NCBI GenBank assembly: GCA_014773175.1
Contig: VXCM01000471.1
Span: 1-64,000 of the forward strand
DNA: 64,000 bases
Source of the DNA: Lucifuga dentata
Lineage: Eukaryota; Chordata; Actinopteri; Ophidiiformes; Bythitidae
Direction: 5' to 3'
Below the pieces are notes generated by a model. The model saw nothing but the letters and a program-made list of their open reading frames with translations. It made no database searches and was not told where the DNA came from. Shown piece by piece: positions 10,061 through 21,978 of the stretch. The position numbers and the translations under genes were made by a program. Position 1 is the stretch's first letter. The number at the start of each line of letters is the position of its first letter.

Positions 10061-10224
10061 GAAAGGCTAGAGGAGAATGCAATCCTTCAACTGACCTGAA
10101 ATTATGACAAGGATTTTCAAATGATGTGGAAAAACCTTATATCTCTATTCTTGGCAAACATATCAGATAGTGTCAAATGTTGGATAGTAAAGAAGACACT
10201 GTACCCATATAAGATGAGAGGACA
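10061..10224. other. No feature recognised
   Basis: Short unassigned stretch between F1 copy b and a CA array. Confidence 0.4.
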
Positions 10225-10252
10225 AACACACACACACACACACACACACACC
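10225..10252. repeat. (CA)n microsatellite
   Basis: Near-perfect CA dinucleotide array. Confidence 0.95.
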
Positions 10253-10679
10253 CATGTGCAGATACATAAAAATAAGCATGCACACACCTATCCATACACA
10301 AGGAAAAACAATAACATTTCACCTAACCTACCAATAAGGCGTGTGCACATCAATTATACTATCATTCTGCCTGTATCATCAGATGCACTTTACAGTCATT
10401 GCATAATGAACAAGACAATTGTGTAAGGAAGCATGAGCAGGATGTGGGAGAGGAAAGGGAATTTTTAAGCATACACATCTAACAGGATTAATAAAGATCA
10501 AATGTGGGCTAGACCATGAATATTCATCAGAATGCAGTAGAGTAGAATCCTGTGGAGCACGAACATAACATAAGCCGAAGAATATATGAGTATAAATACA
10601 TCCACATGATTTATGCACATGCTTCCTTGGTGGAGATTGGCTTTTCCTCGAGGCAATAAGAAGACAGATAAACTTATGG

Positions 10680-10807
10680 AAAAAAAAAAAACAAAACAAA
10701 AAAAAAAAAANAAAAAAAAAAAAACTCCAGGAATGTTTGAAGGTAAAAAAGTTTTTCTACATAATGGGAAAGCCCAAGAAAAATAAAAAAATAAAATAAA
10801 ATAAAAA
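10680..10807. repeat. A-rich tract with N, then (AAAAT)n
   Basis: A runs with two C interruptions surround an N at 10711. An AAAAT-type array follows at 10779-10807. The N marks an unresolved assembly join. Confidence 0.9.
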
Positions 10808-11524
10808 TGAGCCATGTCTGCCACTGTGACAGTCACTTTCTTCACCCTGCAGTGGTTTCATGCAGATGTGACTCAGAGTTTCATCTTGAAGCTTTGCTCA
10901 ATTCCACTGCTTTGAAGTTGGGAAATATACATGCGGTAGAACTGGACCGAATTTCACTCCAGACTCCATAAAGGTTTTGGTGGCACCCAACAGCAGACAT
11001 TCACACGTCACCATGACTGGCTCAATAGGCCATGGAAAGCTGCCATTGGCGGTTCATGTGCAGTCCTCCCCTCCTGAGCTCCAGTGGTCAGCCAGCCATC
11101 CGGTTGCTAAGTGAAAACGAATCCCCATCAATAATGATTAGCCAGAGCTGACCACTCTGCCTCACCCTTTCTCTCTCACTATATGGATATAGATGGATGT
11201 TTCTTTTCTAAGAATATACAACATAATTTGCGCCAACTGTCAAGTGGAGAAAAGAAAGTTAAGCATTGGCCTACTTTACTGGAGCCTGGGGTGTCATTCT
11301 GTACAAAGGAAAACAGACTAGCTGGTATTAAAGCCACTAGTCAGCACTGTAAGCTGCAGTTGGTTAATTGTGGACAATATGGTTTAAGTCAAAATGGATT
11401 TCCTGCAGTTAAGTGGCAAAACATTGATATATGTACTTTATATTTTAACATAAATATTTCTTCGCCATTGTATTATTGCCATATTCTCAGTTACTGTAAT
11501 TCAAAAATAAAGGTTGAAAATAAT
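10808..11524. other. Unassigned, complex sequence
   Basis: The part at 10850-11170 is more GC-balanced. The 114-residue frame at 11183-11527 (+) has no hydrophobic core, domain or splice context, so I do not call it a gene. Confidence 0.4.
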
Positions 11525-11625
11525 TAAGTACATTTACTCTACTTGAGTATTTGAATTTTGCATTTCTACTCCATTTCTGAAGGAAATATTGTACTTTTTA
11601 CTGCAATAAATTTATCTAATGAGTG
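11525..11625 (-). repeat. F3 repeat fragment, reverse orientation
   Basis: It reads AAGTACATTTACTCTACTTG, CTACTCCATTTCTG, AAATATTGTACTTTTTACTG and ATTTATCTAATGA. This is the complement of the F3 3' half found at 7529-7677. Confidence 0.7.
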
Positions 11626-12578
11626 TTGTTGGTATACTGCTCAGGTTTTATATTCAACATGGCATACAGTAGAAGCTTATTTTACATCATACATTTTCCC
11701 ATTACTAAAATAACTTTACAAAGGCAGAGGTTGGAGACTTTTTGACCAAAATCTCACAATTTGACTGCTGCTACAAGACATGTCTATAAACTGGAACAGA
11801 TGGATGAGAAGTTGATGATGTAATTATGCCTGCATAGTTTTTCTCCTGCTTGTTTGAGGTGCTAATTCATTCATCACAACCTGACATGCATCAAACTTGA
11901 TACTGTATATTACTGTCTGACACAGAATACTCACACAGTGTGACATGCAATGAAGATTGTTGTCATCGTAAAGTTTGCAGGAGGTATAAAATCCTGAATG
12001 CAAGAATTTTCTATTGCGCTGTTACCAGTTTGTTGCTATTTTTGCTTAGGTAAATAATATGAGTATTTCCCTCACATCTGTATAATGCACACCAAAATGC
12101 TATTTATAATAAGTAGTTGCATTAAAAATCCTGCAGAGAACAGCTGTTGTATGTTCTTTCTATATGTTGCATGTTTTAACATGCAGTTAAATTATAACTA
12201 ATGGACTAGCTGGTAAAAAATAAATAGTTGACAGGTAAAAAAAAAAAAAAATCGGAAACCCCTAATGTACTGAGTGTGCATAATTCTGTTACTGTAATCA
12301 ACAAGACGGCAGCTCAAAGGTTTTAGCAGCATCTTCTATCATCCTTTGCTCTACATGTAAAATACAGCCATATTCCCAACATGATTTTCTAACATCATCA
12401 AATTTTACCGAGCTCTTGATAATCATCAAATCATTGTTACAGCTTGTCCTTTGTCAAAATTAAATCTCACCTGTGCTACAGCCTGCAAGTGATGCAGCTC
12501 CCCATGGAGCTGCAGGCAGGCAGGCAGGCAAATCAGCCTGTGTGCTCTCAGCTCATTGCCCACCAGCAGCTACATACA
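11626..12578. other. No feature recognised
   Basis: AT-rich; A15 tract at 12237-12251 and a short GCAG array near 12513-12530. Confidence 0.45.
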
Positions 12579-12611
12579 TGCTCCCACACTGTGCCTCACA
12601 GTGTGGGAGCA
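12579..12611. repeat. Perfect 15-bp hairpin
   Basis: TGCTCCCACACTGTG pairs perfectly with CACAGTGTGGGAGCA across the 3-base loop CCT. The surrounding 150 bases are unusually GC-balanced. The stem is too short for a microRNA precursor. A cruciform, or a footprint of an excised element, is possible. Confidence 0.9.
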
Positions 12612-13631
12612 CTGTGTCCACTGGGTCCACTGTGACTGCAAAGGTGAATGGGTGGAAGAAAATTAACTTTTTCCCACCCACTGAGCTCCTCATCCTCCCC
12701 CAATCACGAAGGCAGAGAGCTTTAGTCCATACATGAAAAATGACAAACACTGCTCTGCTTCAAAGAGCTATCGAAATTAAGCTGCGCATCAGCAGTGAGG
12801 CAATTTTCAAGTCAATAACTTTGTCAATGTATATTAGGCATTTGATTTCCACTTTCATCTGTATCACTTAGCCGTAGCTATGGCAAAAATCTACTTTCCA
12901 CCCAGTTAAGTTTCCATAAATCATATGCACCTCATCTGATGTTATACATATACAGTCTAACATTTTACTGGAGGGGAAACCAATTTCCCCACAGCACCAT
13001 AACTAAAAGCGTTTGGAGAAAATAGAAAATGGATTGCATTAATGTGGAGCACACAATGCATAGCAGAATGGATATTGAATTGTTCCTGTGGCCCCCCATG
13101 AACACATAGAGAAGAAAGCAAAGCAGTCAAGTAGTAAATAAAATAGTACCTGTGAGTATCTTCCGCCCTCGCCCCTCCATCAGGAGACCCTTTATCTATG
13201 CAGTGGTTAGTCATAAGGATGATTCAGATCAGATGATCATCACAGAAATTAGCTATGGATAATCAGTTTTTCCTGTATGTTAGTCTAACTCTGGCTGTCT
13301 GATTCCACACGTAATTAAATATGATGATACATTTCACAGTTTTTGGTTCTCTGGTGTGTGGAGAGCACTCACATTTAGCGATTTAGCCACAAAACACCTC
13401 ATACAAACAGATGCCATCCACAGCCAACCAGACCCTCAAAACCAGGAATCTTTCAAAATCTCTTTCAAAACCCACATCAAAATGTGACTTTTGACTAATG
13501 AAAGATGGCAGATGAGGGGCAGGAATATCTATCTGTACTAATACTGCACTTTTCTTTCTTCCAAAAACCAAAAAAGGTAGATTACACATACTTAGTGGAC
13601 ACATTATGTAAACACTTGTGTTATAGCCATA
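12612..13631. other. No feature recognised
   Basis: This is complex AT-rich sequence. The 84-85 residue minus-strand frames here (12957-13214, 13383-13637) lack any recognisable domain. Confidence 0.45.
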
Positions 13632-14164
13632 AATCAACTTTTTTTTTGTTTTGTAATTTTTTTTTTATTTTATATTTTAAGAAAACAAATAGAATTAGAA
13701 ATATAAACAGACAATCAAGATGGAAATCAAGCATATATAACAAAGATTACAAATAAAAAAGATTATTAATATAGTAAAATAAATACTGCATAGTTGAACT
13801 CATACTGGAAAGATATACATTTCTCTATCTTTATCTCTTCATTTTGACATAGCTAACATAAATGGAACATATTTTCAGTTGTATTTTGGCTGTGATCTTT
13901 TCCATCATAATCATCTCTTTGACTTTCTTTCTCTACTGTTTTATGTTTGGGGGTTGTGGCTGTAACCATGCAATAGTGATCATTTTCTTGGCTATTAAAA
14001 GTAAAATTCTTAATCTATACATTGTCTTTTTTCCCAACTGATTTCCCTCAACTATACCCAGTATGAATAACTTTGGATTTAAATTTAGCTTTTTATCCAG
14101 GATTTGTTCAGTCTCTTTCTTATTGTCCTGCCAGAACTTCTGTAGTTTTGGACAGGCAATCAAC
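13632..14164 (-). mobile_element. L1-like LINE, 5'-truncated 3' end
   Basis: The minus strand carries the C-terminal end of a non-LTR retrotransposon ORF2: CPKLQKFWQD, then LNPKLFILGI and LLLIAKKMITIAW, as in L1/Tx1-type ORF2 proteins. After a stop (TAG where the family usually has Trp) the same frame continues VKEMIMMEKITAK, the family's terminal block. An AT-rich 3' UTR and an A tail (T run near 13639-13650 on plus) follow. AATCAAC plus a T run occurs on both sides (13632-13638 and 14158-14164), a plausible target-site duplication. It is a dead, truncated copy. Confidence 0.8.
13933..14157 (-). pseudogene. L1-like ORF2 C-terminal remnant
   Basis: About 75 residues are open, with the FW (K-F-W), ILGI and LLLIAKK blocks characteristic of the segment after the reverse transcriptase and its linker. 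The frame begins at the truncation point, so the apparent start codon is not a real start. It ends at an in-frame TAG, past which homology continues. Confidence 0.75.
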
Positions 14165-14460
14165 TTTTTTTTTTTTTTTTTTTTTTAAACTTTCTTTATT
14201 CAGAGTAGATCACCTGAGCATAATGCTGTTTTGCAGAACTGCCCTGCTCACAGACTCACACACATTCAAGCCACCCAGTTCAGCCACAGGCTTCTCTGCT
14301 GGCCACCGGAGCAGTTGCATGAAGTACATTGCTCAATGGCACCTCAGTCAGCATTGCTTTTAATTGGTTTTTCCCCATGCCACACTGCACAGTGAGCACA
14401 GTGAAGTGTGTTGTGTCCTAAGTGGTCCTCAGGGTTCCCCTCGAACTACAGGATGTTGAG
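14165..14460 (-). repeat. Retroposon-like 3' end with T22 (A tail on minus)
   Basis: The T run at 14165-14186 is an A tail on the minus strand, preceded there by CTCTGAATAAAGAAAGTTT, which contains an AATAAA signal. Upstream on minus, CATTGAGCAATGTACTTCAT and GCAACTGCTCCGGTGGCC resemble the 'TTGAGCAAGGCACTTAACCC / AACTGCTCC' text of abundant fish retroposons. The upstream limit is unclear. The L1-like copy seems to have inserted at this tail. Confidence 0.45.
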
Positions 14461-15059
14461 TTGGATTGGATCATAAATACTGAACATGTTTAATATTTGT
14501 AAATTGAATTCAGTGCAGCCACAACAGGCCTCTAAGCAGACTGGAGGCAGGAGAACCTGGCATGGTAATCTCTTGATCCATCGAAAAAATAAATATATAA
14601 ATAAATAAAAGAGTTTGCTATCGATTGTTGGACGGGGGAAATCATGCACAGAATTGGCTGAATTATCTTGCAGCATGTCTTGAGCATTATTTCTGTGTTT
14701 ACTGACTGCAATTTCTGATATGGGCCCCTTCTGTAGACTCAGAGGCCAAGGGGCTCTTGAGAGAGTGCCTTCTTTAATTCCTCTAAACAAATAGATGGTG
14801 TACTAGCCAAAAGTGCCTCAGTGGTGGCACAGAACCAACAACACACAGCTGCCTGGCTGGCTGACGTCAATCCTCCTCCAAGACATGCTCAGGAGGATAG
14901 AGATCACAGAGAGAGAAACAGAAAGAGACAGACAGACACAGAGAGAGCGTGCAAGGGAATATCGTGAGCTCTGTGAAGGGAGGGAGAGGATGTATGTGAA
15001 GAAAGGGAAATGAGAGATAGCAGAGCAGCAAAGAAACTTGAAGGACAGAGAAAAGAATG
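14461..15059. other. Unassigned; GA-rich tract
   Basis: It contains a GAGA/CAGA-rich purine tract at 14908-14948. The 114-residue minus frame at 14446-14790 has no recognisable domain. Confidence 0.45.
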
Positions 15060-15300
15060 AGAGAAATCTACATTGCAAAAAATATCCATCTTATTACATC
15101 ATTTCATCTATAACTGAACCCCAAAAGCCTAAAACCATGCCAGAAGAATATGATTTTTTCAACCTGTTTCCAATGCAAAACGATCTGTTTCAAGACATTT
15201 TTAAAGTCACGCGTAATCACTGAAATTCTTGAAATAAATTGACTTCTGTTGCTCTGTCTGATTTTTTTCTTTTCTTTGATCTAAGAAAATAACTCTTTTA
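15060..15300 (-). repeat. F2 MITE-like repeat, reverse copy
   Basis: It begins ACATTGCAAAAAATATCC, close to the CACTGCAAAAA tip common in fish MITEs. It contains CCTGTTTCCAATGCAAAACG, the complement of the 'GATTTGTATTGGAAACAGG' block in the copy at 42730. The right end is degraded. Confidence 0.5.
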
Positions 15301-15937
15301 TTTTAGTATTCCATAAGAGATGTGTGCCTGTTTCCAAAATTCAAATTCCTCACGAGCAGAACACAAAATCCATCGTATTTCTTTTCCCGGCAGAAGGTAA
15401 ACAGGCAATTGACTGTTCATCATATAAAAGTCCAGCCACATTTTATTCTTAGCCTCCATAATAATAATGATGATGACCTTATTTCTCACAGTGCATATAT
15501 TAACATTCCTCTCAACCAATCATTATTTTGCAGTGTTTTACCCAATTTCTTATGAGCTTCTGCCTGCCTGCCTAACTGTTTGTATGCGTGTGTGCACGAG
15601 TTTCATTTAGGCCTACATGTAAATGCATACATGCTGCAAATACTATAGTCTCATCATGCCCACCATGCTATCTGAGGTCAGTGTGTATGCTGTATGGTGT
15701 ATTCTGCTGTCAAACAAGGATAATCCTGCCTGTATTTACGCATTGAGCCAAGTCATTGAATGTGGATTGAAGCCTTATTGTTACCTAAACAGACGGAGGC
15801 TCACCAAAACAGTTTTAATTAACACAGATCTCTATAGGGCGAGTTCCTCGTAATCCTTATGTGCTTGGGGTGGGAATTGCCACCTGGTTCTGTTGGTGTT
15901 ATGCAACTTCTCAACTCTTCCTGCTAGTCACAACCTG

Positions 15938-15938
<1 letters not shown>
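15301..15938. other. No feature recognised
   Basis: AT-rich sequence with a short AATAATGATGATG patch near 15460; no gene recognised. Confidence 0.45.

Positions 15939-15990
<52 letters not shown>
15939..15990. repeat. (CA)26 microsatellite
   Basis: Uninterrupted CA array, one of the longest in the window. The overlapping frames encode only His/Thr runs. Confidence 0.97.
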
Positions 15991-15991
<1 letters not shown>

Positions 15992-16606
15992 CTCATCTGC
16001 CCTCCTCTCAGGAGCTTTAAAGGAACAATCCTTCTTATGGCTTTTTGGCAACGTGTCTTAAATTTCCTGGAGAATTGAAGGATATTTTCTTTCTTCCATG
16101 GAAGACTGGGGGAAAAACGTGGCTTTATGTCAAAAAAAAATTGTGGGTTTACCTATAAAAGAATATAATAGCAGAAAATATTTCCAGTTACCTGTGACAT
16201 TAATGGTGACAAATGTGTTTTTATGTCATTTCCTCAATATCAAAGAGGAAAACCTCATTTGTAGTGGCACAAATGTTTTACTGACATTCAACAAACACAT
16301 AGAAAAATTTATCATAGAATAAGTTCTGATAGCACTTTCTCCACAGAGTAAATTGTATATTCACAGAGTACTGTAAATTCACCAGAATGCAATGCTGCCT
16401 TTTTTCCTGTCACAGTTGCTATGACATCACTTTCACTGTTACAATCCCTATTTTTATCTGCTTCTAAATGCATTAAATGCAATAAGTTATTGCATCCTCT
16501 TGGAGGCTGTGACTTGCATATCAGGTGGGACAGAACATGGATCTGGGTTCTTGTCCATTCTTAAAACAGATTATGCTATTCACCAAATACTCTTTATGAC
16601 CTCTTC

Positions 16607-16639
16607 AAAAAAAAACAAAAAAAAAAAAAAAAAAAAAAA
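16607..16639. repeat. A-rich tract
   Basis: A run with one early C. Confidence 0.9.
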
Positions 16640-16754
16640 CGGAATTTGCAAAAATTAATTAAACCCTGCTACTATGTTTTCACAACTCTGCCTTTAAAAA
16701 GACTATAAGGACTTTGTGCATCTAAGCCAATAAGTGACAACTGACATCGTTGAC

Positions 16755-16757
<3 letters not shown>

Positions 16758-16797
<40 letters not shown>
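16758..16797. repeat. A40 homopolymer
   Basis: An uninterrupted A run of about 40 bases, the longest without an N. A poly-lysine frame through it is an artefact. Confidence 0.95.
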
Positions 16798-16800
<3 letters not shown>

Positions 16801-17869
16801 TACTGCAAAGAGTGTTATAACAGCACTCATACCAAATTCACCACATATCACATGAGTGCGAGATGGTGTAATACATTTTTGACACTTTGTAAGAAAACTA
16901 AATTCGATGACATTAGATGTGTCTCATACTGTGTTCTATATCTGTCACCCTGGACTGCAGGCTCAAGATTTCATCACAATTCTCTCACAGTTGTCAACTT
17001 TCATTAGCGATTATCCAAAATTGCACAGTTTTCAGCAGCCATAATGAGTGACGTTTCCTGTCTAATGAAAGTTAGATAAATAATACTATGTGCAACATGT
17101 AGACATTCTTCTTTTTATTAGGTTTAACACTGTATTGAAGGAACATGGGACTGTTTTCAGTATGAAAAAAGTTACATAGTTGGAATGTTGGGCCTTGGGC
17201 ATGACTGGTCTATGTAAAGGTTTTGGAGTCCAGCAAACAAAAGTGTAGATGGGATAAAATAGTTGGGATAAAAATTGGCTGCAGCTTTGAATGATGGGAT
17301 GACTGAGTCAACAGAGCAGGACATATGCATGCTAAGATATGAGTTGCTAGATACTAACATCACCAGATTTTGCAGTGTCATTGAGGATAATATTGTTATC
17401 AATGCGTGAGTATGAAACCACATGAAACCACCACATCTAACATCCTTTGATCTACAAATAGCAACACATCTGTTGCAGCACCTTTTGTTTCCACACCCAT
17501 CCATTCTGCAATTTCCCAAATGTGAGCCATCCAGAATGCATTTCCTTTCTTTATTTCAATGAGGCATTACATTCAAGTGGCTTTACTGTAGTTTTACTGG
17601 ACTCTTGCAAACACATTTAAATGGTGATTTTCTGATTCAGTGCTCATTCACAGGCACAGAGGCCTGCATTTCAGCTTTCAGGAAGCCTCTAAATGACACA
17701 GCAGCTTCATTTGCTCAAGTTGTGAGCCATATTCAACACATCTCACTGTGTTTAAACACAACAGGAAGTGATTTGCAAAGTCCCTGCGAGCATTCAACAC
17801 TGACAACCACTGAGAACACTTTATGAGCTTAATGAAAGCAGCAAACAAACTAGAGCCCTCCCATTGTCA
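16798..17869. other. No feature recognised
   Basis: This is complex AT-rich sequence. The 115-residue minus frame at 17172-17519 contains no recognisable domain. Confidence 0.4.
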
Positions 17870-18330
17870 CTCCATCAAGGAAGCCATTTTAGTTAATCCT
17901 TGATCTACAGACCATGGTAGGGGTTCCAAAATTAATCTAACGTGGCTACAATCCTATTTCCTTTAAAACCAGAATCTTCCCCTAAACCATTAATCTTTGC
18001 ATCGTGAATATCTGATAGCGAGTGAGCGGGGTTTGAAACATACTGTATTACTCTCTCCCGTTACAAACAGAAGCTCACCAATTTCTTTCATTAAACCTCT
18101 GCTAGCTCGGATAGCAGTATTTTAATCTGGGGTTTGGCACTTTAATCTGCCTCACATATGGTCTCCAGGATAAATCAGACCAGCTCCACGCTACACAGCA
18201 CGTCAACACGTCTTTTCCTCAGCAATAATAACTATGGCAGCAATAAAAGAATCACTCTCATTCACTGTTCCTACTCTGCTGTCACTTCTGTCTGGCACCC
18301 TCACACTGCATGTGCACAGAGGGATGGGGG
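17870..18330. other. Candidate conserved non-coding block
   Basis: The block is free of simple repeats and has AT-rich cores in balanced context: TTTTAGTTAATCCTTGATC, CCAAAATTAATCTAACG, CATTAATCTTTGCATCG and CACTTTAATCTGCCTC. Repeated TTAATC/TAATCT cores could bind bicoid- or Otx-type homeodomains. This is texture-based only. Confidence 0.3.
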
Positions 18331-19392
18331 CGTGTATAAAGCATCTCACCTCCTTTGGCTACATGTGTGTGCTTGCTCGTGTCTGTGTATTGTGTGTATA
18401 CATGAGAAAGTGAGACATTGCTAAGTTGTAAATGCTTATGACATCAGCTTGCAAGGTGTCAGAGTAATTTAGAGCTATTCACTCACTAGTTCTGCACGAC
18501 ACCTCACTGTTAATCTGGGGCTTTAAAAAAAAAATGTAACTTTCTCAAATGTCATTATAACTGCTGACACAACCCTCTACTGAAATGGTGTCAACATAAA
18601 AAATCACAAACACACACAAAACCTTCACATGCAGTCAGTTGTGTGAAAGTAAGGAAACAACATTTTCACAGAATTACATGTAGCAAAGTGCACCATCTGC
18701 CAACTTTCAAGTGTGAAAAATGAGGTGTCGCTTTGGAACGTCAGACTCCATAAGCCACAATTTAGTACTATTAATGCAAACAATTCCCCCAAAGAGGCCT
18801 TCATTTCACATGACTATGCAGAGAGAACACATCATCGATCATGCAATGGTCCTTATAGTTTGACTTCCCTTATTATTGATAGATGCACTAATTTAAATGG
18901 TCCCCTGTGAATTTTTGAGGGTTTCTGCTGATGTCTTCCACTATATTTAAAAATATAGATGGCATTTATACAGACCCTTAAATGTCAATTTAATCACACT
19001 CCTAAAACAGCATCAAGTGTTATTTTTTGATATTGACATCAAATGACTCCCTGAAAGGTGAAAGGGCTGTCAGTACTGCCAAGTCTACTGAGAAATGACA
19101 AACAACTTTGCTGTTTGATGCAGTTTTTAGCCACGTATGCAGCAGGCAGCAAAGCTCAGACAAGCTGATTGTTCACTACTTGTCTAGCACTACGACTTGC
19201 ATTCACACCTTGCATTAACATGAAAATGCCAAACACCTCTTGAGTTTGGCTAAATTTAACTTCTTTTGGGCCTGTTTTTCTGTTGCAGGAATGTCCTGCC
19301 TCACCAGTCTGGGTTTTGGCAGAGTCAATCTCAACTAGTGCTTTTTCTCAATATTGGTTTCACCAGGACATCGCCTCTGTCTTAGTTGAGAC
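18331..19392. other. No feature recognised
   Basis: AT-rich single-copy-looking sequence up to the next F1 copy. Confidence 0.45.
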
Positions 19393-19968
19393 TTAAAGGA
19401 CCATACTGCTGGGTTTGCATGTTTGAGCCTAGTAATTACTCCCGCATACTCGTTACATTTCTATCAACCAATTTCCAAAGTATAAAACCATATTTAAGTT
19501 TTCATGTTATTTATAAAACCCCCTAATCTTTCCAATCAAATGTTCAGGTGACACCCACCCTAAAATTCAATATTTCACCTGCTAACATGCCAAATGTGGA
19601 ACATTTTAATTTCTCTGGTAAAACAGTCTTTTCTCCTGTGACTATATTCCCTGATGGAGACATATATTTTCTTCCATGTAGCTCTGCATTGGATGGGAAA
19701 AATTGAGTAGATTCAACAAAAAATAATAACATTGTGTTGTTCACTGTGATGGATTACCTATCACAAGCTTGTTTCAAGTCTCTACAAGTTGATTTTAATA
19801 CTGTACTGGAATGAACTGAAAAAATGGCTGCCTGGAAGGTAGGAAAAACAATATCAGAATTTGCCACTCTAGTAGTATTTTTTTGGAAAGTCCTTGGTGG
19901 TAATGTAACATTTATGTGGGTAGTATTTATTGGGTTCAAACATGCAAAATAACCACTATGGTATTTTA
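19393..19968 (-). mobile_element. F1 TIR element, copy c (near complete, reverse)
   Basis: It begins TTAAAGGACCATACTG, then GTTTGCATGTTTGAGCC. The far end is TATTGGGTTCAAACATGC followed by CACTATGGTA. The order of interior blocks (CCCCTAATCTTTCCAATC, then CAAGTCTCTACAAGTTGA, then GCCTGGAAGGTAGGAAAAAC) is the reverse of copy b, so this copy lies on the minus strand. The last few bases of the right tip are replaced by an ATTT array (about 19969-19984). Confidence 0.8.
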
Positions 19969-19984
19969 TTTATTTATTTATTTT

Positions 19985-21119
19985 CCAAATGTATATACGA
20001 AGGCTGTGTTTTTTTTTTTAAATTCTATTTTATTTATTTTTTCTTCCTGCCCTAGTGCAGCTTTAAAAAATAAATATCAGGAATGCATTATGTTGGCAAT
20101 TAGTATGACTACAATCAGAACATAAATATAGTGTAATTATTATAGCTTATCAGTTATGCTACAGCCTCGCTAAAGGGCTGTGAGAAAACAATTTCTGTTC
20201 AAACACAATGTGTACCATTCTAACTATTTATCCAATATACTGTATAAAAATGCTTTCAAATGTTACGTGTTCTTACAGTACAATGCCAGTATTTTTCCCT
20301 CATAACAACCCTTGCAATCATACAACAGCAATGAAAGAGAAGTGAAATTGATCTGCTGGTCTGACTGGCTGCCATTATGGCTAAAGAGCAGAATGGAAGG
20401 CTTTCTGGCTGAAAGTTGGGCTGGATATCCTCTCTGTAGGCACATATTTTCTGACATGATGGATGTAATGGGTAAGCTGTGGGACAATGTTGGCCAGATT
20501 TTTATTTTTTTAATTTTTTTTTTAAAAGAAAGGGTTAACCTACAGTCTTTCCTAATATCATAATCTTTACAGAGGAAAATGATCTTCATAAGGTGAGGTG
20601 TGAACAGGTTGAGCTGAAATGCAAAAAAAAAAAAAAAATGGAGGACCAAACTGCAGGAACAAGTTGAACGAAAAACTGCTTGTGAATTGGTGGTGCATAA
20701 TGCTGCTACTGATGGTGGTGTTCTCTCTATCTGGGTCTGTTTAGATCAACCACAGTTTGGATTGTTTGTAATTATCCTCTGGTGTAACTTTTTTGGACCT
20801 GTGAAGGTCTCTGCTCTGTATTTGAAAGTGACCATAGGGTTTTACATGTTGTCTGCAATCACAGATTTTGATGTAATATCCAGCCAATAAATTCACAGAA
20901 CCTAACTGGTGGTGCAACGAGTTCATTATTTAGAATAGGATATGTCTCGCTGAAAATCTTCGTTTTTAACTGAAAATAAACATGTGCCAAGCTGAGTGGA
21001 AGACTTTCATTTTCACCTCCATTGTCTGCAATTAGATGGAGCAGTGACTTACACTCCTGTCTGGATCTGGCTACTAACAACTTGAACATGCTGGTGCTCT
21101 GTTTTCTGTTTGATTAATT
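19985..21119. other. Mostly unassigned; A16 tract
   Basis: It contains an A tract at 20623-20638 and T-rich patches. Opposing 83- and 128-residue frames overlap at 20263-20649; neither shows a known domain, so neither is called. Confidence 0.4.
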
Positions 21120-21440
21120 TGTCATTTATCAGCTGTTAGCACCCGCCTTGGAGCTCAAGGAGGTAAATGGGTTCTGTGCCAGGGATTTTAAGATTTGGCA
21201 GTGATGTGCCATTAGACTCCCACTCAAAAATATAAACACACATGTTTCACAAGTGTGCTTTCAGCCCATCATAGAAATATAGTTTTTATCATTACACAGA
21301 TGACACAATCCTTCTCTGTGGAACAGCACACATCACATCTAATTTCCTGATAAATTACCTTCTAATGACTTTATCAATAAATATGTTAATCACTGCAGAT
21401 AAAATCAGCCTAATACCATTAGGTGTTTGAAAAGTTGATC
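21120..21440. other. Candidate conserved non-coding block
   Basis: Complex sequence with ATTTGTCATTTATCAGCTG, AATTTCCTGATAAATTACC and TTAATCACTGCAGATAAAAT; no simple repeats. Texture-based call. Confidence 0.25.
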
Positions 21441-21955
21441 TACATGAGCCTTGCAAATTCACCCCGATCTGGAACAATGGGTGATGATGGTTTGATTAAT
21501 TTGTCTCTTCTATCCCATAAAGTGCTCATGTGTGACAACCACATGTTGCAAAATAGATCATCTCCATGCTGCCACAACAAACATGCAGAGCTAAAGAGCT
21601 GAACATCACATCCACCATGCCAGTCTTATTTACCAACCAGAAAATCAAAGCAGCCGCTTAATGAATCAGAACCTCACCACAGTGATTGTCAGTTCAGTGG
21701 AAGACAATAGAAACACGTTAGCATCAAATCCATAGTTCTATCAAAGGCAAAACCAACATGAAGGGTTATCTGTTCAGCAAATTAAGCCAAAGAAAAACAG
21801 CTAATGTGTTAAAATGGGAGAGAAAAGGCAGGAAGAAAAATCTTTATGGGTGTAACAAGATACAAACAGGCCAATAATCCGCTTTTAACAAGATGAGTGA
21901 TCATGGCCTTTGTGAGTGTGCCAAAGCCACACAATCAATGGTGATGATTTAGCCT
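21441..21955. other. No feature recognised
   Basis: Complex AT-rich sequence. Confidence 0.4.
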
Positions 21956-21978
21956 CCCCCNCCCCCCCCCCCCCCCCC
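21956..21978. repeat. C tract with N
   Basis: A C run is interrupted by a single N at 21961. A second C8 run lies just downstream (about 21992). Assembly is unresolved here. Confidence 0.9.

Noticed and set aside
12444..12750. Overlapping frames of 63-87 residues on both strands
   Set aside because: They arise because the hairpin region is GC-balanced and lacks stops; no domain or splice signal.
15861..16078. Frames with long His-Thr runs
   Set aside because: Products of the (CA)26 array.
20263..20649. 128-residue minus frame
   Set aside because: It includes F and K runs from homopolymers and an opposing 83-residue frame; no family recognised.
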